Below, one piece after another: positions 25,779-33,212 of a stretch of 42,730 nt of DNA. The notes under the pieces were generated by a model, which was not told where the DNA came from, did no database searches, and worked only from the letters and a program-made list of their open reading frames with translations. Both the position numbers and the translations under genes were made by a program. Position 1 is the stretch's first letter, and every line of letters starts with the position of its first letter. Source of the DNA: Shewanella sp. 10N.286.48.A6. GTDB lineage: Bacteria > Pseudomonadota > Gammaproteobacteria > Enterobacterales > Shewanellaceae. Where the stretch lies: positions 1 through 42,730 of the forward strand of contig NZ_MCVI01000051.1 in assembly GCF_002873135.1 (NCBI RefSeq), written 5' to 3'.

Positions 25779-26085
25779 TTAAAAAGGTGTCTAACTCAGC
25801 CAATAAACGTATCAAAGGATTAAGATCATCACGCTGACTCCACACATGTGCCGCCATAGGGGCTAAGGCTATTTGAGTAGGTAAAGCCTGCTTCATACAA
25901 ATAAGCTGTTGCATCTTAGGGATAAAAATAAACTGCAACCATTGCTCAAACCCCATGGTATCGCAGGCAAAAGGAGAACTGCTCGCAAGCGCTTGAGCAG
26001 AAGGTTTAGTCGATGACCAAAGGTTTGCATCTTTAAGGTTTTGTTCTATCTGAATTAAGTATTGCTCTGTTTTAATATACGGCAT
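25768..26085 (-). CDS. yqcC: YqcC family protein (DUF446)
   Basis: 105-aa soluble, mainly helical protein of the YqcC/DUF446 family. It shows the conserved central part TMGFEQWLQFIFIPKMQQLI and the tail LNPLIRLLAELDTFL. Length matches the E. coli protein (about 109 aa). It overlaps truC by 11 bases and precedes it, as in E. coli, so it probably shares a transcript with it. Its biochemical function is unknown; the lasting association with a tRNA pseudouridine synthase suggests a linked role. Its start faces the divergent DUF3549 gene across 119 bases that must carry both promoters. Confidence 0.88.
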   Translation of the reverse strand: MPYIKTEQYLIQIEQNLKDANLWSSTKPSAQALASSSPFACDTMGFEQWLQFIFIPKMQQLICMKQALPTQIALAPMAAHVWSQRDDLNPLIRLLAELDTFLSEQ

Positions 26086-26204
26086 AACTGTGATTTATCG
26101 CTCACACAAGTTTGAAATAACACGATTGTTTGTGCGACTAATTATATCATCAGGAGGCAGTTAACCCTATAATACGCACAAGTTAATCGCTATATAAAAA
26201 CACC

Positions 26205-27233
26205 ATGACACAACTCGAAACCCTAAGTGAATTTTTAGACACCGCTAATACTCAATTTCAGGTTTATGATTTAGGCCGCAGAGTCGAAAACATCGATATG
26301 ATGTTGTTTAATCAAATTGAAGCATTAAAAACCCCTTACCCTTTTCCAACTCAAGGTCATGCACAATTTGCCATCGTGTTTTGGCGCGAAGCACAGCCAC
26401 CTTTTATTTGGTTTTTAAAGCTGCCACTGGATGAGCAAGGCTTGTTGTCTCCAGCGCAGCGCAGTCAATTCATCAAAATGATCCTCGAAGCTCTAGGGCA
26501 AGATCCAACCAAAGCATTAAGTGATGAAGAACAAGAGCGCTATGCTAATCACCCTTTTAGCTTCAAGCCTAGCCAGGAAAAGCTAGCGCTATTTAATGCC
26601 TTAGTAAAACGTCAATTAAGCCAGCAACCATCAGCGCAATATCAATTTGCCGCTAGCTACTTTGCTGCGCTGATAGCAAGTCCAAAGAAAGTGGATGACT
26701 CGTGGCAGCAATTAGGGCTTCAAGGCATTGCCGACATCTGTGTGCGCCTAGATCAACATAACCACGCTGCAGAAATTAATGCCGCTTTTGAATTTGCCCC
26801 AGTTGAAGTTCAAGCAGCTATTTGCCAATGCTTAGAACATGTGACCATTGATGCAGTGCTTGCACAAACCTTGTTTGATAAGTTATCTCAAGCGCCGGTT
26901 GAGCATAAGCATATCTATCTTAGAGCCCTTGCTTCACAAGCTGAGTTAACTCAAAAAGCCATTAAGCAATTGGTTAATTACCAACAACTTGATGAAAACT
27001 TATTGATCACCATTGCTGCCAGAAACTGGATTGCATTAAAAGATGACCAAACTCGCAAACTTTATCTAGAAGTCTTAGCAAATCAGCCACAAATCTTCTT
27101 TAACCAAGTATTTGCTGATATCGTGTCTATACCGAGTTTACGCCAGCCGCTGTTGCTTGAACTAAGAAATACCGAACGAAGTGAGAAACTATCAGCGGCT
27201 ATTGGCGGTTTATTTAAGGCACTAAGCCAATGA
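26205..27233 (+). CDS. DUF3549 family protein
   Basis: 342-aa soluble protein of the DUF3549 family. The family N-terminus is recognisable (TLSEFLDTANTQFQVYDLGRR), followed by PYPFPTQGHAQFAIVFWR and PPFIWFLKLPLDEQGLLSPA. The second half is a run of short helical repeats (about 150-330), possibly HEAT-like (for example EVQAAICQCLEHV and AELTQKAIKQLVNY). No signal peptide or membrane segment is present. It is the first of a two-gene unit: the DUF3301 gene starts within its stop (ATGA at 27230-27233), so the two are translationally coupled. A TATAAT at 26168-26173 could be the -10 element. Function is unknown. Confidence 0.85.
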   Translation: MTQLETLSEFLDTANTQFQVYDLGRRVENIDMMLFNQIEALKTPYPFPTQGHAQFAIVFWREAQPPFIWFLKLPLDEQGLLSPAQRSQFIKMILEALGQDPTKALSDEEQERYANHPFSFKPSQEKLALFNALVKRQLSQQPSAQYQFAASYFAALIASPKKVDDSWQQLGLQGIADICVRLDQHNHAAEINAAFEFAPVEVQAAICQCLEHVTIDAVLAQTLFDKLSQAPVEHKHIYLRALASQAELTQKAIKQLVNYQQLDENLLITIAARNWIALKDDQTRKLYLEVLANQPQIFFNQVFADIVSIPSLRQPLLLELRNTERSEKLSAAIGGLFKALSQ

Positions 27234-27616
27234 TGTCAGATTTTATTTTAATCGTAGCAGTCGTGGTTGTGGGCGCATTCTTTTGGCAATTACGACAAAT
27301 GGCAGAAATTAGCCGTAAGTATGCTGAAAGCGCCTGCGGCAAGCAAAAAGTACAACTCCTTGCTATCGCAATGGAGTCAGCAAGACCTAGCCTGGGTGGT
27401 ACTACTGGCCTTTGTTGGCGTGCTAAATTTTTGTTTGAATTTAGCACCGATGGCATGAACCAATATCGCGCGCATATCCAAATGCATGGTAAAAAAATAG
27501 AAAAAATAAATTGGCCTATTTTCCCAGAGCCAGAATGGATGGATGCGCCGATGGCAAAAGGTAAGTTTGGTGGTTGTGGCGGCGCATCTAGCTGCAACTC
27601 CGGAAAGTGTAAGTAA
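27230..27616 (+). CDS. DUF3301 family membrane-anchored protein
   Basis: 128-aa protein of the DUF3301 family. Residues 3-20 (DFILIVAVVVVGAFFWQL) form one N-terminal membrane anchor. The rest (KVQLLAIAMESARPSLG, WRAKFLFEFSTDG) is predicted cytoplasmic or periplasmic; by the positive charges after the helix it is probably cytoplasmic. The last 18 residues are Gly/Cys/Ser-rich (GGCGGASSCNSGKCK) with three cysteines, and two more lie at SACGK and GLCWR, which suggests metal binding or redox activity. It starts inside the DUF3549 stop; a second ATG is one codon on. Function is unknown. No terminator is obvious directly after it, and the next structure downstream belongs to the opposite strand. 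Confidence 0.85.
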   Translation: MMSDFILIVAVVVVGAFFWQLRQMAEISRKYAESACGKQKVQLLAIAMESARPSLGGTTGLCWRAKFLFEFSTDGMNQYRAHIQMHGKKIEKINWPIFPEPEWMDAPMAKGKFGGCGGASSCNSGKCK

Positions 27617-27700
27617 TTTATTGGCTTAACGACTCAATAGGTAAGCCATACTGCATAAACCATTTTTTACTGGAAAATCGTTATTTATTAAACACTAGCC

Positions 27701-27734
27701 AAAAGAAAGACCGCGACAAATCATTGCCGCGGTC
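27701..27734 (-). terminator. Intrinsic terminator of CsrB-like RNA copy 1
   Basis: On the minus strand GACCGCG (27734-27728), a 12-base loop, CGCGGTC (27715-27709) and then TTTCTTTT form a GC-rich terminator. Confidence 0.85.
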
Positions 27735-28213
27735 TCTTGTGCTTTTGTTAAGCCATCCAGCTATTGTTGTGCTCCCTGCACCATCCATGCGTCTAACTTG
27801 CTCCGAGCGCTATCCTTATTCAATCCTTGATATTCCTTGTACACTTAAGTACTTTCCATCTTACTCGATTATCCATTGACCGAGCCTGCTCAAATCCTTA
27901 AGCGTGTCCTTAATTCATCCTTGGGGTTCTTCCATGACATCCTTTAATCAAGTTATTGCATCCAATGCAATCACCATAAATCCCTTATGGCGTAAATCCC
28001 TTAATTGATGTCCTTCAATCTAATAAAGTCGCTTATATCCATAAACTGCAGTGATGGGGTATTAGTTAACTCCTTGTCACTAACCTTTTAATCATGCCAC
28101 TGTCCATAGCGTACATTTTACCTTGATTTGAAAGTCACTGTAGAGCAGAAAACACTTTACTTATAATCCTATTGATACAACTTAAGCACTTCCTGTGCAT
28201 ATTTGCTTTCTTG
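27701..28213 (-). ncRNA. csrC: CsrB/CsrC-family regulatory RNA, copy 1 (CsrA-sequestering)
   Basis: Read on the minus strand this region carries about 23 GGA triplets in about 510 bases, roughly three times chance, while GGA on the plus strand is nearly absent. Many sit in AGGA or GGGA contexts and some in hairpin loops (GCAC-AGGAA-GTGC just after the predicted start). That is the signature of CsrB/CsrC RNAs, which bind many CsrA dimers. A TATAAT at 28220-28225 (minus) predicts a start near 28213. The 3' end is the terminator at 27701-27734. A GacA/UvrY-type box lies about 165 bases upstream (28369-28386). It shares blocks with copy 2. Naming one csrB and the other csrC is arbitrary. The 5' end is predicted, not proven. 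Confidence 0.8.
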
Positions 28214-28368
28214 GTATCTATTATAGTTCATATGGTTCAACAGGTAAGTCATAAGTATTCACATTACAGCGTAATTACAAAGTAGTAACACCACTAAACC
28301 AGCAGGCGTCAAATTAAAATCAATAAAAACAACAACTTTAAAATAAACCTAATTTAAGGCGCGTTTCA

Positions 28369-28386
28369 AATGCGATAAGGCTTACA
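28369..28386. promoter_or_regulatory. GacA/UvrY-type box upstream of CsrB-like RNA copy 1
   Basis: AATGCGATAAGGCTTACA aligns position by position with the better box at 29184-29201: the right half CTTACA is perfect and the spacer differs by one base, while the left half is degenerate. It is centred about 165 bases before the predicted RNA start, the far-upstream place usual for these boxes. Confidence 0.55.
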
Positions 28387-28390
28387 CCCC

Positions 28391-28410
28391 TTGTGAGATA
28401 TATCGCACAA
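28391..28410. promoter_or_regulatory. 20-bp imperfect palindrome next to the GacA-type box
   Basis: TTGTGAGATATATCGCACAA is a palindrome broken at only one base pair. It also reads TGTGAG-N6-CGCACA, so it may be a second GacA/UvrY box or the site of another regulator. Confidence 0.45.
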
Positions 28411-28482
28411 ACACTCTGGCTATTAGGGAAATTAACCACTGCAAAAAAATTCACATATTTAACATTTGTATTTCTGAAATGT

Positions 28483-28515
28483 AAAAAGCGCAATCCTAAT
28501 AAATTAAGATTGCGC
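28483..28515 (-). terminator. Intrinsic terminator of CsrB-like RNA copy 2
   Basis: On the minus strand GCGCAATCTTAAT pairs with ATTAGGATTGCGC (one G-U) around a two-base gap and is followed by TTTTT (28487-28483). Confidence 0.88.
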
Positions 28516-28954
28516 CTATTTTACGCTCTGTTAGCTTATCCGGCTAAATTGTGCTTCCCTGCTCCATCCATGCGATTATTTGCTCCCTGCTCCCTTTATT
28601 CCCTGTTACTCAATTTCCTTGTATTCTTGCCAGTTGCTGAATACTTGAGTTTTCAATCCATTGAACAGTCTATCCCTTTGACTGACAGTTTTACTCCTAG
28701 ATTACCATCCTGGTATGCTGCATCCTGCAATCCGTCATCATCCTGATGAGGGTTCATCCTAGTTTCAGTTATCCATAACTGAGCTTATGCCCTTTCCTTG
28801 AGCGTGTCCTGACTTCGTCCTGAATTCATATTTTGAGATAGCTAATAAGAGGTTTTCTCATATAAATATCTCAATGAATAACCAGCCCCCTTCCTTTAAT
28901 TTTCATCTCATCCTGAGACATTAACGACCAAAGGTTGTTGGCTTTACAATATGA
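28483..28954 (-). ncRNA. csrB: CsrB/CsrC-family regulatory RNA, copy 2 (CsrA-sequestering)
   Basis: The minus strand has about 23 GGA motifs in about 470 bases. Several are in textbook CsrA-binding hairpins: TCATC-AGGAT-GATGA, TACC-AGGAT-GGTA, GC-AGGAT-GC and CTC-AGGAT-GAG. These match the CAGGAUG loops of E. coli CsrB. The 3' end is the terminator at 28483-28515. The start is uncertain: a TATAAT at 28961-28966 predicts about 28954, and a TAAAAT at 29021-29026 predicts about 29014, which would put the GacA-type box (29184-29201) at the more usual distance. Blocks shared with copy 1 are 28552-28574 and 28795-28822. The RNA should bind and titrate CsrA. Confidence 0.85.
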
Positions 28955-29223
28955 CTATTCATTATAAGTGCAATATTAAACAAAACACCCTGTTTTATTT
29001 ATGTTGCGACCTTGTGGAATATTTTAGCTAAATTCATTGGCGAGAAAACACCCCATTTACTCACAAACCAATAAATTCTCGTCGCCAAAACAGACCTGAA
29101 AACTTAAGGCTATGTTTTAATTGGTAAAAAACAAATTCAGCTAGAGAATGCATACAGACTAAAGTTAGATAACTTACAGGGTATGTGAGATAAGTCTTAC
29201 ACGCCAAAGTGAAACTTGCCTGT
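28955..29223 (-). promoter_or_regulatory. Promoter and upstream control region of CsrB-like RNA copy 2
   Basis: Contains two candidate -10 elements on the minus strand (28961-28966 and 29021-29026) and the GacA/UvrY-type box near the right end. It also carries an extra CTTACA at 29173-29178. No protein gene is apparent. Confidence 0.6.
29184..29201. promoter_or_regulatory. GacA/UvrY box upstream of CsrB-like RNA copy 2
   Basis: TGTGAG-ATAAGT-CTTACA fits the known TGTNAG-N6-CTNACA pattern bound by GacA/UvrY response regulators. It is 178 or 238 bases upstream of the two candidate RNA starts, and 23 bases beyond the stop of the DUF962 gene. Confidence 0.75.
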
Positions 29224-29538
29224 TTATGACTTTGAGAGGAATAGCTTTTTTAACATTTGCGCAAACATTACCCAGTCAGCGAGCAAACTGTATAGCGGGT
29301 ATTCAAAAGTAGCAGGTTTGTTTTTTTCAAATACAAAGTGACCAATCCATGCAAATCCATAACCGATGACAGGGATAAATAATAGTTGCCACCATTGCTG
29401 GCTAACTAGAGTCACCAACAGCAATAACACTATCAGTCCAGAGCCGAGGTAATGTAAGCGCCGACATGTGGCATTTTGATGTTGTGATAAATAAAAAGGA
29501 TAAAACGACTTAAAGTCTTGATACTGTTTATCAGCCAT
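29224..29538 (-). CDS. DUF962/Mpo1-like membrane protein
   Basis: 104-aa inner-membrane protein of the DUF962 (Mpo1/YGL010w-like) family. The conserved N-terminal block FKSFYPFYLSQHQNATCRRLHYLGS contains the family's histidines, including the RRLHYLG core. A hydrophobic pair follows (LIVLLLLVTLVSQQWWQLLFIPVIGYGFAWIG) and then HFVFEKNKPATFEYPLYSL. Yeast Mpo1 is a dioxygenase in fatty acid alpha-oxidation, and the shared histidines suggest a metal-dependent activity, but the bacterial role is not established. The gene starts right at the stop of the acetyltransferase gene (TAA-ATG), so the two are coupled. Its 3' end abuts the CsrB-like RNA control region. Confidence 0.85.
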   Translation of the reverse strand: MADKQYQDFKSFYPFYLSQHQNATCRRLHYLGSGLIVLLLLVTLVSQQWWQLLFIPVIGYGFAWIGHFVFEKNKPATFEYPLYSLLADWVMFAQMLKKLFLSKS

Positions 29539-30222
29539 TTATTGCTCCGATTTACTTTGATAAATTAATATCTCACCATCAACAGAGCCAATGGTTTGAT
29601 CAGACAAATGGCCAAAACCTTCACCAATAAAAAGCGCTGCATGTTTATCGTTGTTAACAAATACTCCGATCCCATCGAGCTCTAACTGCTCATCGCACCA
29701 ACTCAACACCGCTTGAATTAATTTTGCCCCATTACCTTTTCTTTGCTCATTAGGGCTCAAAGCGATAAATTGTAAAATACCGTATTGTTTACTCGGTAAA
29801 CTTTCTAAGATGGTATGCTCTTTTTTAATAAATGCTTGGGTTGAACTCCAACCAGTGCCGAGTACCATTTTTAAACGCCAGTGCCAGTAACGACTTTCAC
29901 CAAGAGGCACTTGATGGGTGATCACACAGGCGACACCGATGAGACGTTTGCCTTCAAACCAACCAATTAATGGTTGCTCTTGCTGCCATAACTCTGTGAG
30001 CTCTTCTCTGATTGCAGCCCGCAGTTTTTGTTCGTAATTGGCTTTATTAGCAGTGGCTAAAGCTTCAATAAAAAATGGATCATCATGATAGGCATTATAA
30101 ATAATCGATGCTGCAACTCTTAGATCTTCCGCAGTCAAATAAACCGCTCTAGGTTGATCGTTAGTTTGTTCATCCAAAGACGGCGCTGCTTGAGTTTTCG
30201 GGGGCAAAGTGTTGTTTTCCAT
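29539..30222 (-). CDS. GNAT-family N-acetyltransferase
   Basis: 227-aa GNAT acetyltransferase when started at the ATG at 30222, which has AAGAGTG upstream. The frame also runs to a TTG at 30258, which I consider less likely. The acetyl-CoA pyrophosphate loop is in ALSPNEQRKGNGAKLIQAV (motif A). GWFEGKRLIGVACVI precedes it as the beta-4 region, and GVFVNNDKHAALFIGEGFG follows as motif B. The N-terminus is a polar stretch of about 30 residues of low complexity. No membrane segment is present. It is first of a two-gene unit with the DUF962 gene. The acceptor substrate cannot be told. Confidence 0.85.
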   Translation of the reverse strand: MENNTLPPKTQAAPSLDEQTNDQPRAVYLTAEDLRVAASIIYNAYHDDPFFIEALATANKANYEQKLRAAIREELTELWQQEQPLIGWFEGKRLIGVACVITHQVPLGESRYWHWRLKMVLGTGWSSTQAFIKKEHTILESLPSKQYGILQFIALSPNEQRKGNGAKLIQAVLSWCDEQLELDGIGVFVNNDKHAALFIGEGFGHLSDQTIGSVDGEILIYQSKSEQ

Positions 30223-30342
30223 GATGTCACTCTTAACTAATCCAGTTGATAGTCTCAACTTAACAACTTTGAAACATATTGCAATTTAAATAGGGTCACC
30301 TAATCTTAGTAAAGTAATATCATTCATACATGGTGAAAGCTC

Positions 30343-30573
30343 ATGGATACGACAACGACAACATTTGAACACCTATTTCAGCAATTAGGTTTAGATTCAT
30401 CTGAAGAAAGCATTAATCAGTTTATCGAACAACATAAACTGGCCAAAAATAGCACTATTACACAGGCTGGTTTTTGGTCTGAATCACAAAGACACTTTAT
30501 TGAAGAAGCCTTAAATCAAGACGGCCAGTGGTCTGAATTAGTAGACCAACTGGACGTTTTATTAAGAAATTAA
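30343..30573 (+). CDS. DUF2789 family small protein
   Basis: 76-aa acidic, helical, cytoplasmic protein matching DUF2789 (FEHLFQQLGLDSSEESINQF, then FIEQHK, then FWSESQRHFIEEAL). GAAAG lies several bases upstream of the ATG. It is a single gene. Its last four bases overlap the end of the convergent DUF3192 lipoprotein gene (30570-30573), and no terminator is visible between them, so the transcripts probably overlap. Function is unknown for the family. Confidence 0.85.
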   Translation: MDTTTTTFEHLFQQLGLDSSEESINQFIEQHKLAKNSTITQAGFWSESQRHFIEEALNQDGQWSELVDQLDVLLRN

Positions 30574-30956
30574 ATGTTTTGGTAAGCAGTTTCACCCCAA
30601 CCCACTAATTTATTGTCACTTATCACAACCGGAGTACATTCACTTTTAGTGGTTTTACCGTCACCTTTGCTCCACTGAGTGCGATAGAAAAACACCTGAA
30701 CCTCTTGCTTTGGACTTTGTGCATCTGCTTGCGTCACATAAGCCTCACTAAAATCAGCCGTTCCCATCAAAATGGTGACTTGATCTTTTGCCATTCCGAT
30801 TGAAAGTTTCGCTAAGTTATTACGATTAGTTTGTTGTTGTTTTTGCCAATATGAATCACTACGCTTACCTTCGTGATCGCCCACATTCAATACGCAACCA
30901 GTTAGTGAAGTCGCTGCTATAGCCATAATTAATGCTGCACCCAATTTTGCTTTCAT
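30570..30956 (-). CDS. DUF3192 lipoprotein
   Basis: 128-aa predicted lipoprotein. The signal MKAKLGAALIMAIAATSLTGC ends in the lipobox LTGC, so C21 would be acylated; V+N at +2/+3 suggests an outer-membrane destination. The mature part has the DUF3192 features LAKLSIGMAKDQVTILMGTADFSEAY and VQVFFYRTQWSKGDGKTT, which resemble the SmpA/BamE fold in helix-beta pattern. It has one further cysteine (SECTPVV). Function is unknown. On the minus strand it converges with the DUF2789 gene with a 4-base overlap. Confidence 0.88.
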   Translation of the reverse strand: MKAKLGAALIMAIAATSLTGCVLNVGDHEGKRSDSYWQKQQQTNRNNLAKLSIGMAKDQVTILMGTADFSEAYVTQADAQSPKQEVQVFFYRTQWSKGDGKTTKSECTPVVISDNKLVGWGETAYQNI

Positions 30957-31147
30957 AATACGTCCCTTTCAAATGGTTCTAATGTAATTTCTACTGAAAC
31001 TGTTTTTCAGAGTAAGTTATACTGTTCTCAATACTGATTAAGCTAAAAGTGTGCCAAAAGTTAAACCCTTGATTTTATTCATCATTTAAAACCAAGTCTC
31101 ACTTTTTGAGTAATTTCACTACCAATATTTAAGGATTTTCACTAATT

Positions 31148-31480
31148 ATGAGTCCAATTGAACAAGTCCTTGCGGCGGCAAAATCCATTGCTGTAGCAGG
31201 TCATACACCAACATTAGCGTTAATAAAAGGTAAATTAGGTACGCGGATAGCCATGCCAACCCTTATTCAGGGGTTGCAGCAATTTAAAGCCATCCCCAAA
31301 GAGCAATGGCAAGACTTACCCGATTTAGCAGCCATGATACAGCCAGCTAATACTGAAACGGCTCAAGACCCATTAACGGCGCTAGAACAAAAATGGCAGG
31401 CTAAATTTGACGCTGTCGAAAGTGAATTTGCCCTAAAAATAGCAGCACTTGAAAAACGAATTGTACAATTAGAAAGTTAA
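31148..31480 (+). CDS. Hypothetical protein with C-terminal coiled coil, 110 aa
   Basis: Soluble protein with two parts. Residues 1-55 (MSPIEQVLAAAKSIAVAGHTP..., LIKGKLGTRIAMPTLIQGLQQF) have the helix pattern of a winged-helix-like DNA-binding domain such as the N-terminus of KfrA-like proteins. Residues 75-110 (LEQKWQAKFDAVESEFALKI, then AALEKRIVQLES) are a coiled coil. A plausible ribosome binding site (AAGGA) lies upstream of the ATG. The DUF2310 gene begins 44 bases later on the same strand, so they may share a transcript. The DNA-binding guess rests only on the helix pattern. Confidence 0.75.
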   Translation: MSPIEQVLAAAKSIAVAGHTPTLALIKGKLGTRIAMPTLIQGLQQFKAIPKEQWQDLPDLAAMIQPANTETAQDPLTALEQKWQAKFDAVESEFALKIAALEKRIVQLES

Positions 31481-31524
31481 GCACCACATCCTCAATACAT
31501 TTAACCAGCTAAAAACGGAAAACC

Positions 31525-32298
31525 ATGTTTGTCACTGAACTCAGATTTGAATGTTTCGCCGATACCACTATCACCGCGGCAGAAAAAGCCATTAATAACT
31601 TTCTAGAAGCACTCAGAGCCAATGGCCAAGTATTAGGAAGAGAATTTGCTGTCGCATTTAATGAAGGTGAGTTTAAAGTCAGGCTATTAATACCTGAAAA
31701 AAACAGTTTATCAGCCCGTAACAACAGCCCATGGGTCAAACAAGCATTAACTATGCTAACTGAAGCAAAGTTATTGGCGCCACGTGAAAAGTTTATCGGT
31801 CAAGATATCAATTCAGAGCAAAGTAATATCGACACTCCCAGCTGGCAGGTGCTTTACACCAGCTATGTACATATGTGCTCACCATTAAGAAGTGGCGACA
31901 ACCTTCTCCCTATTCCGCTATATCAAATTCCAGCAAGCTTTAATGGCGACCATAAGCGAGTTATTCGCTGGCAAACAGAGTGGCAAGCTTGTGATGAACT
32001 GCAAATGGCGGCGGCAACCAAAGCTGAATTTGCAGCATTAGAAGAACTGACCAGTCATAAAAGTGATTTATTTAGACGAGGCTGGGATATCCGCGGCAGA
32101 ATTGAATTTATTACCAAAATTCCGACTTACTATTATCTTTATCGCGTTGGTGGTGAAAGTTTACAGTCTGAAAAAGAACGAGCCTGTCCACGCTGTGGAT
32201 CGAAACAGTGGTTATTGGATGAGCCATTATTGGATATGTTTCACTTCAGATGTGAGCCATGCAGAATTGTGTCGAATATCTCATGGGATCATCAGTAA
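31525..32298 (+). CDS. DUF2310 zinc-ribbon protein
   Basis: 257-aa soluble protein of the DUF2310 family, described as zinc-ribbon-containing and possibly nucleic-acid binding. The C-terminal ribbon is visible as CPRCGSKQW...FRCEPCRIVSN (four cysteines, about residues 220-245). The large N-terminal part has the family blocks FVTELRFECFADTT, WQVLYTSYVHMCSPLRSGD and FRRGWDIRGRIEFITKIPTYYYLY. It follows the 110-aa gene closely and is ended by a strong terminator (32372-32410). The biological role is unknown. Confidence 0.87.
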   Translation: MFVTELRFECFADTTITAAEKAINNFLEALRANGQVLGREFAVAFNEGEFKVRLLIPEKNSLSARNNSPWVKQALTMLTEAKLLAPREKFIGQDINSEQSNIDTPSWQVLYTSYVHMCSPLRSGDNLLPIPLYQIPASFNGDHKRVIRWQTEWQACDELQMAAATKAEFAALEELTSHKSDLFRRGWDIRGRIEFITKIPTYYYLYRVGGESLQSEKERACPRCGSKQWLLDEPLLDMFHFRCEPCRIVSNISWDHQ

Positions 32299-32371
32299 TA
32301 ATTTCAAACGTTATTGTTCTGAAGTATCTAACATCGATCAGAACAGCTGCATCATTAACCTTCTTTTCAAC

Positions 32372-32410
32372 AAAAAGCCTGACTTAATTAATCTATAAGT
32401 CAGGCTTTTT
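32372..32410. terminator. Bidirectional terminator between the DUF2310 gene and syd
   Basis: AAAAAGCCTGACTTA and TAAGTCAGGCTTTTT form a 15-bp perfect stem around a 9-base loop, with U tracts in both directions, between convergent genes. Confidence 0.9.
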
Positions 32411-32437
32411 GATTTATCGCAAATTAATAACGTTGAT

Positions 32438-33091
32438 CTATGACTTTCGTCTCAATAAGTCATTCCACATCATTTTCATTCGCTGCCAAATCCCCGGATG
32501 TGGCACATGGCCATGATCTTCTTCTACAGGTTCAATTGCTGGTGTTACTCTTGGCGTTAGGCTATCGATAAACCCAGCTAGGCTATCAGCAAGCTTTTCA
32601 TGGGGCTTATTGCCTGGCACTTCAATCCACACACTGCCATCTTCATTATCAACCGTTAGCATGTTATCGCCATCACCCAATACACCGATAAACCAGGTTG
32701 GTGCTTGTTTGAGTTTTTTCTTCATCATCAAGTGGCCAATGATATTTTGCTGCAAAGATTCAAAGTCTTGCTGATTCCAAACTTGCAGTAATTCGCCTTC
32801 GCCCCAGTTTGAATCAAAATACAGTGATGCTGAAAAGAAGTGGCCGTAAAAATCATTGATATCATCATGCAGCTTAAGCTCTAAAGCATGTTCGACATTA
32901 CTAAAGTCTGCGGTGCTTTTACGCTTAACAGTCTGCCAAAATACCGCTTCATCAGATTCAAGATCATACTGGCCCTCAATACAACTAGACCCTTGACCCA
33001 TTGGGTAAAATCGCGGTAATTCCCCTAAGGTATCTTGGTAAGCTTGAATATAACGGTTAGAAAATTGATCCAATGATGTTGAACAAGACAC
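32438..33091 (-). CDS. syd: SecY-interacting protein Syd
   Basis: 217-aa cytoplasmic protein that binds SecY and is thought to check SecYEG assembly. The Syd blocks are visible: LGELPRFYPMGQGSSCIEGQ, AVFWQTVKR, DFYGHFFSASLYFDSNWGEG and GVLGDGDNMLTVDNEDGSVW. The C-terminal 35 residues (after IDSLTPRVTPA) are a less conserved extension ending in a basic segment (RMKMMWNDLLRRKS). The gene is divergent from queF across about 120 bases. In E. coli syd is also beside queF, so the pair is conserved. No unusual features otherwise. Confidence 0.93.
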   Translation of the reverse strand: MSCSTSLDQFSNRYIQAYQDTLGELPRFYPMGQGSSCIEGQYDLESDEAVFWQTVKRKSTADFSNVEHALELKLHDDINDFYGHFFSASLYFDSNWGEGELLQVWNQQDFESLQQNIIGHLMMKKKLKQAPTWFIGVLGDGDNMLTVDNEDGSVWIEVPGNKPHEKLADSLAGFIDSLTPRVTPAIEPVEEDHGHVPHPGIWQRMKMMWNDLLRRKS

Positions 33092-33212
33092 TTAAGATGC
33101 TCCAATATTGTTTGTGACCAAATAGATTGGTGTATTTGTCACGTACAGTGATTACCTAATTATATAAATTGGTATTATAATAAAGGCCTATTTTGACACG
33201 GAAACACACTAG

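Larger units (their letters stand above)
28214..28482 (-). promoter_or_regulatory. Promoter and upstream control region of CsrB-like RNA copy 1
   Basis: Holds the TATAAT at 28220-28225 (minus strand) with no good -35 element at normal spacing, as expected for an activator-dependent promoter. The GacA/UvrY-type box and a neighbouring palindrome lie at 28369-28410. No protein gene is credible here. Confidence 0.6.

Noticed and set aside
28393..28746. 117-aa open frame on the plus strand (starting RYIAQTLWLLGKL)
   Set aside because: It runs antisense through a CsrB-like RNA and its terminator. Its Ser/Pro/Leu-rich sequence is what TCC-rich DNA yields, and no ribosome binding site or family is seen.
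27701..28954. CRISPR array or insertion sequence in the gene-free region
   Set aside because: The TCC-containing repeats are short, irregularly spaced and of changing context; there are no constant repeats with spacers, no transposase and no terminal inverted repeats.
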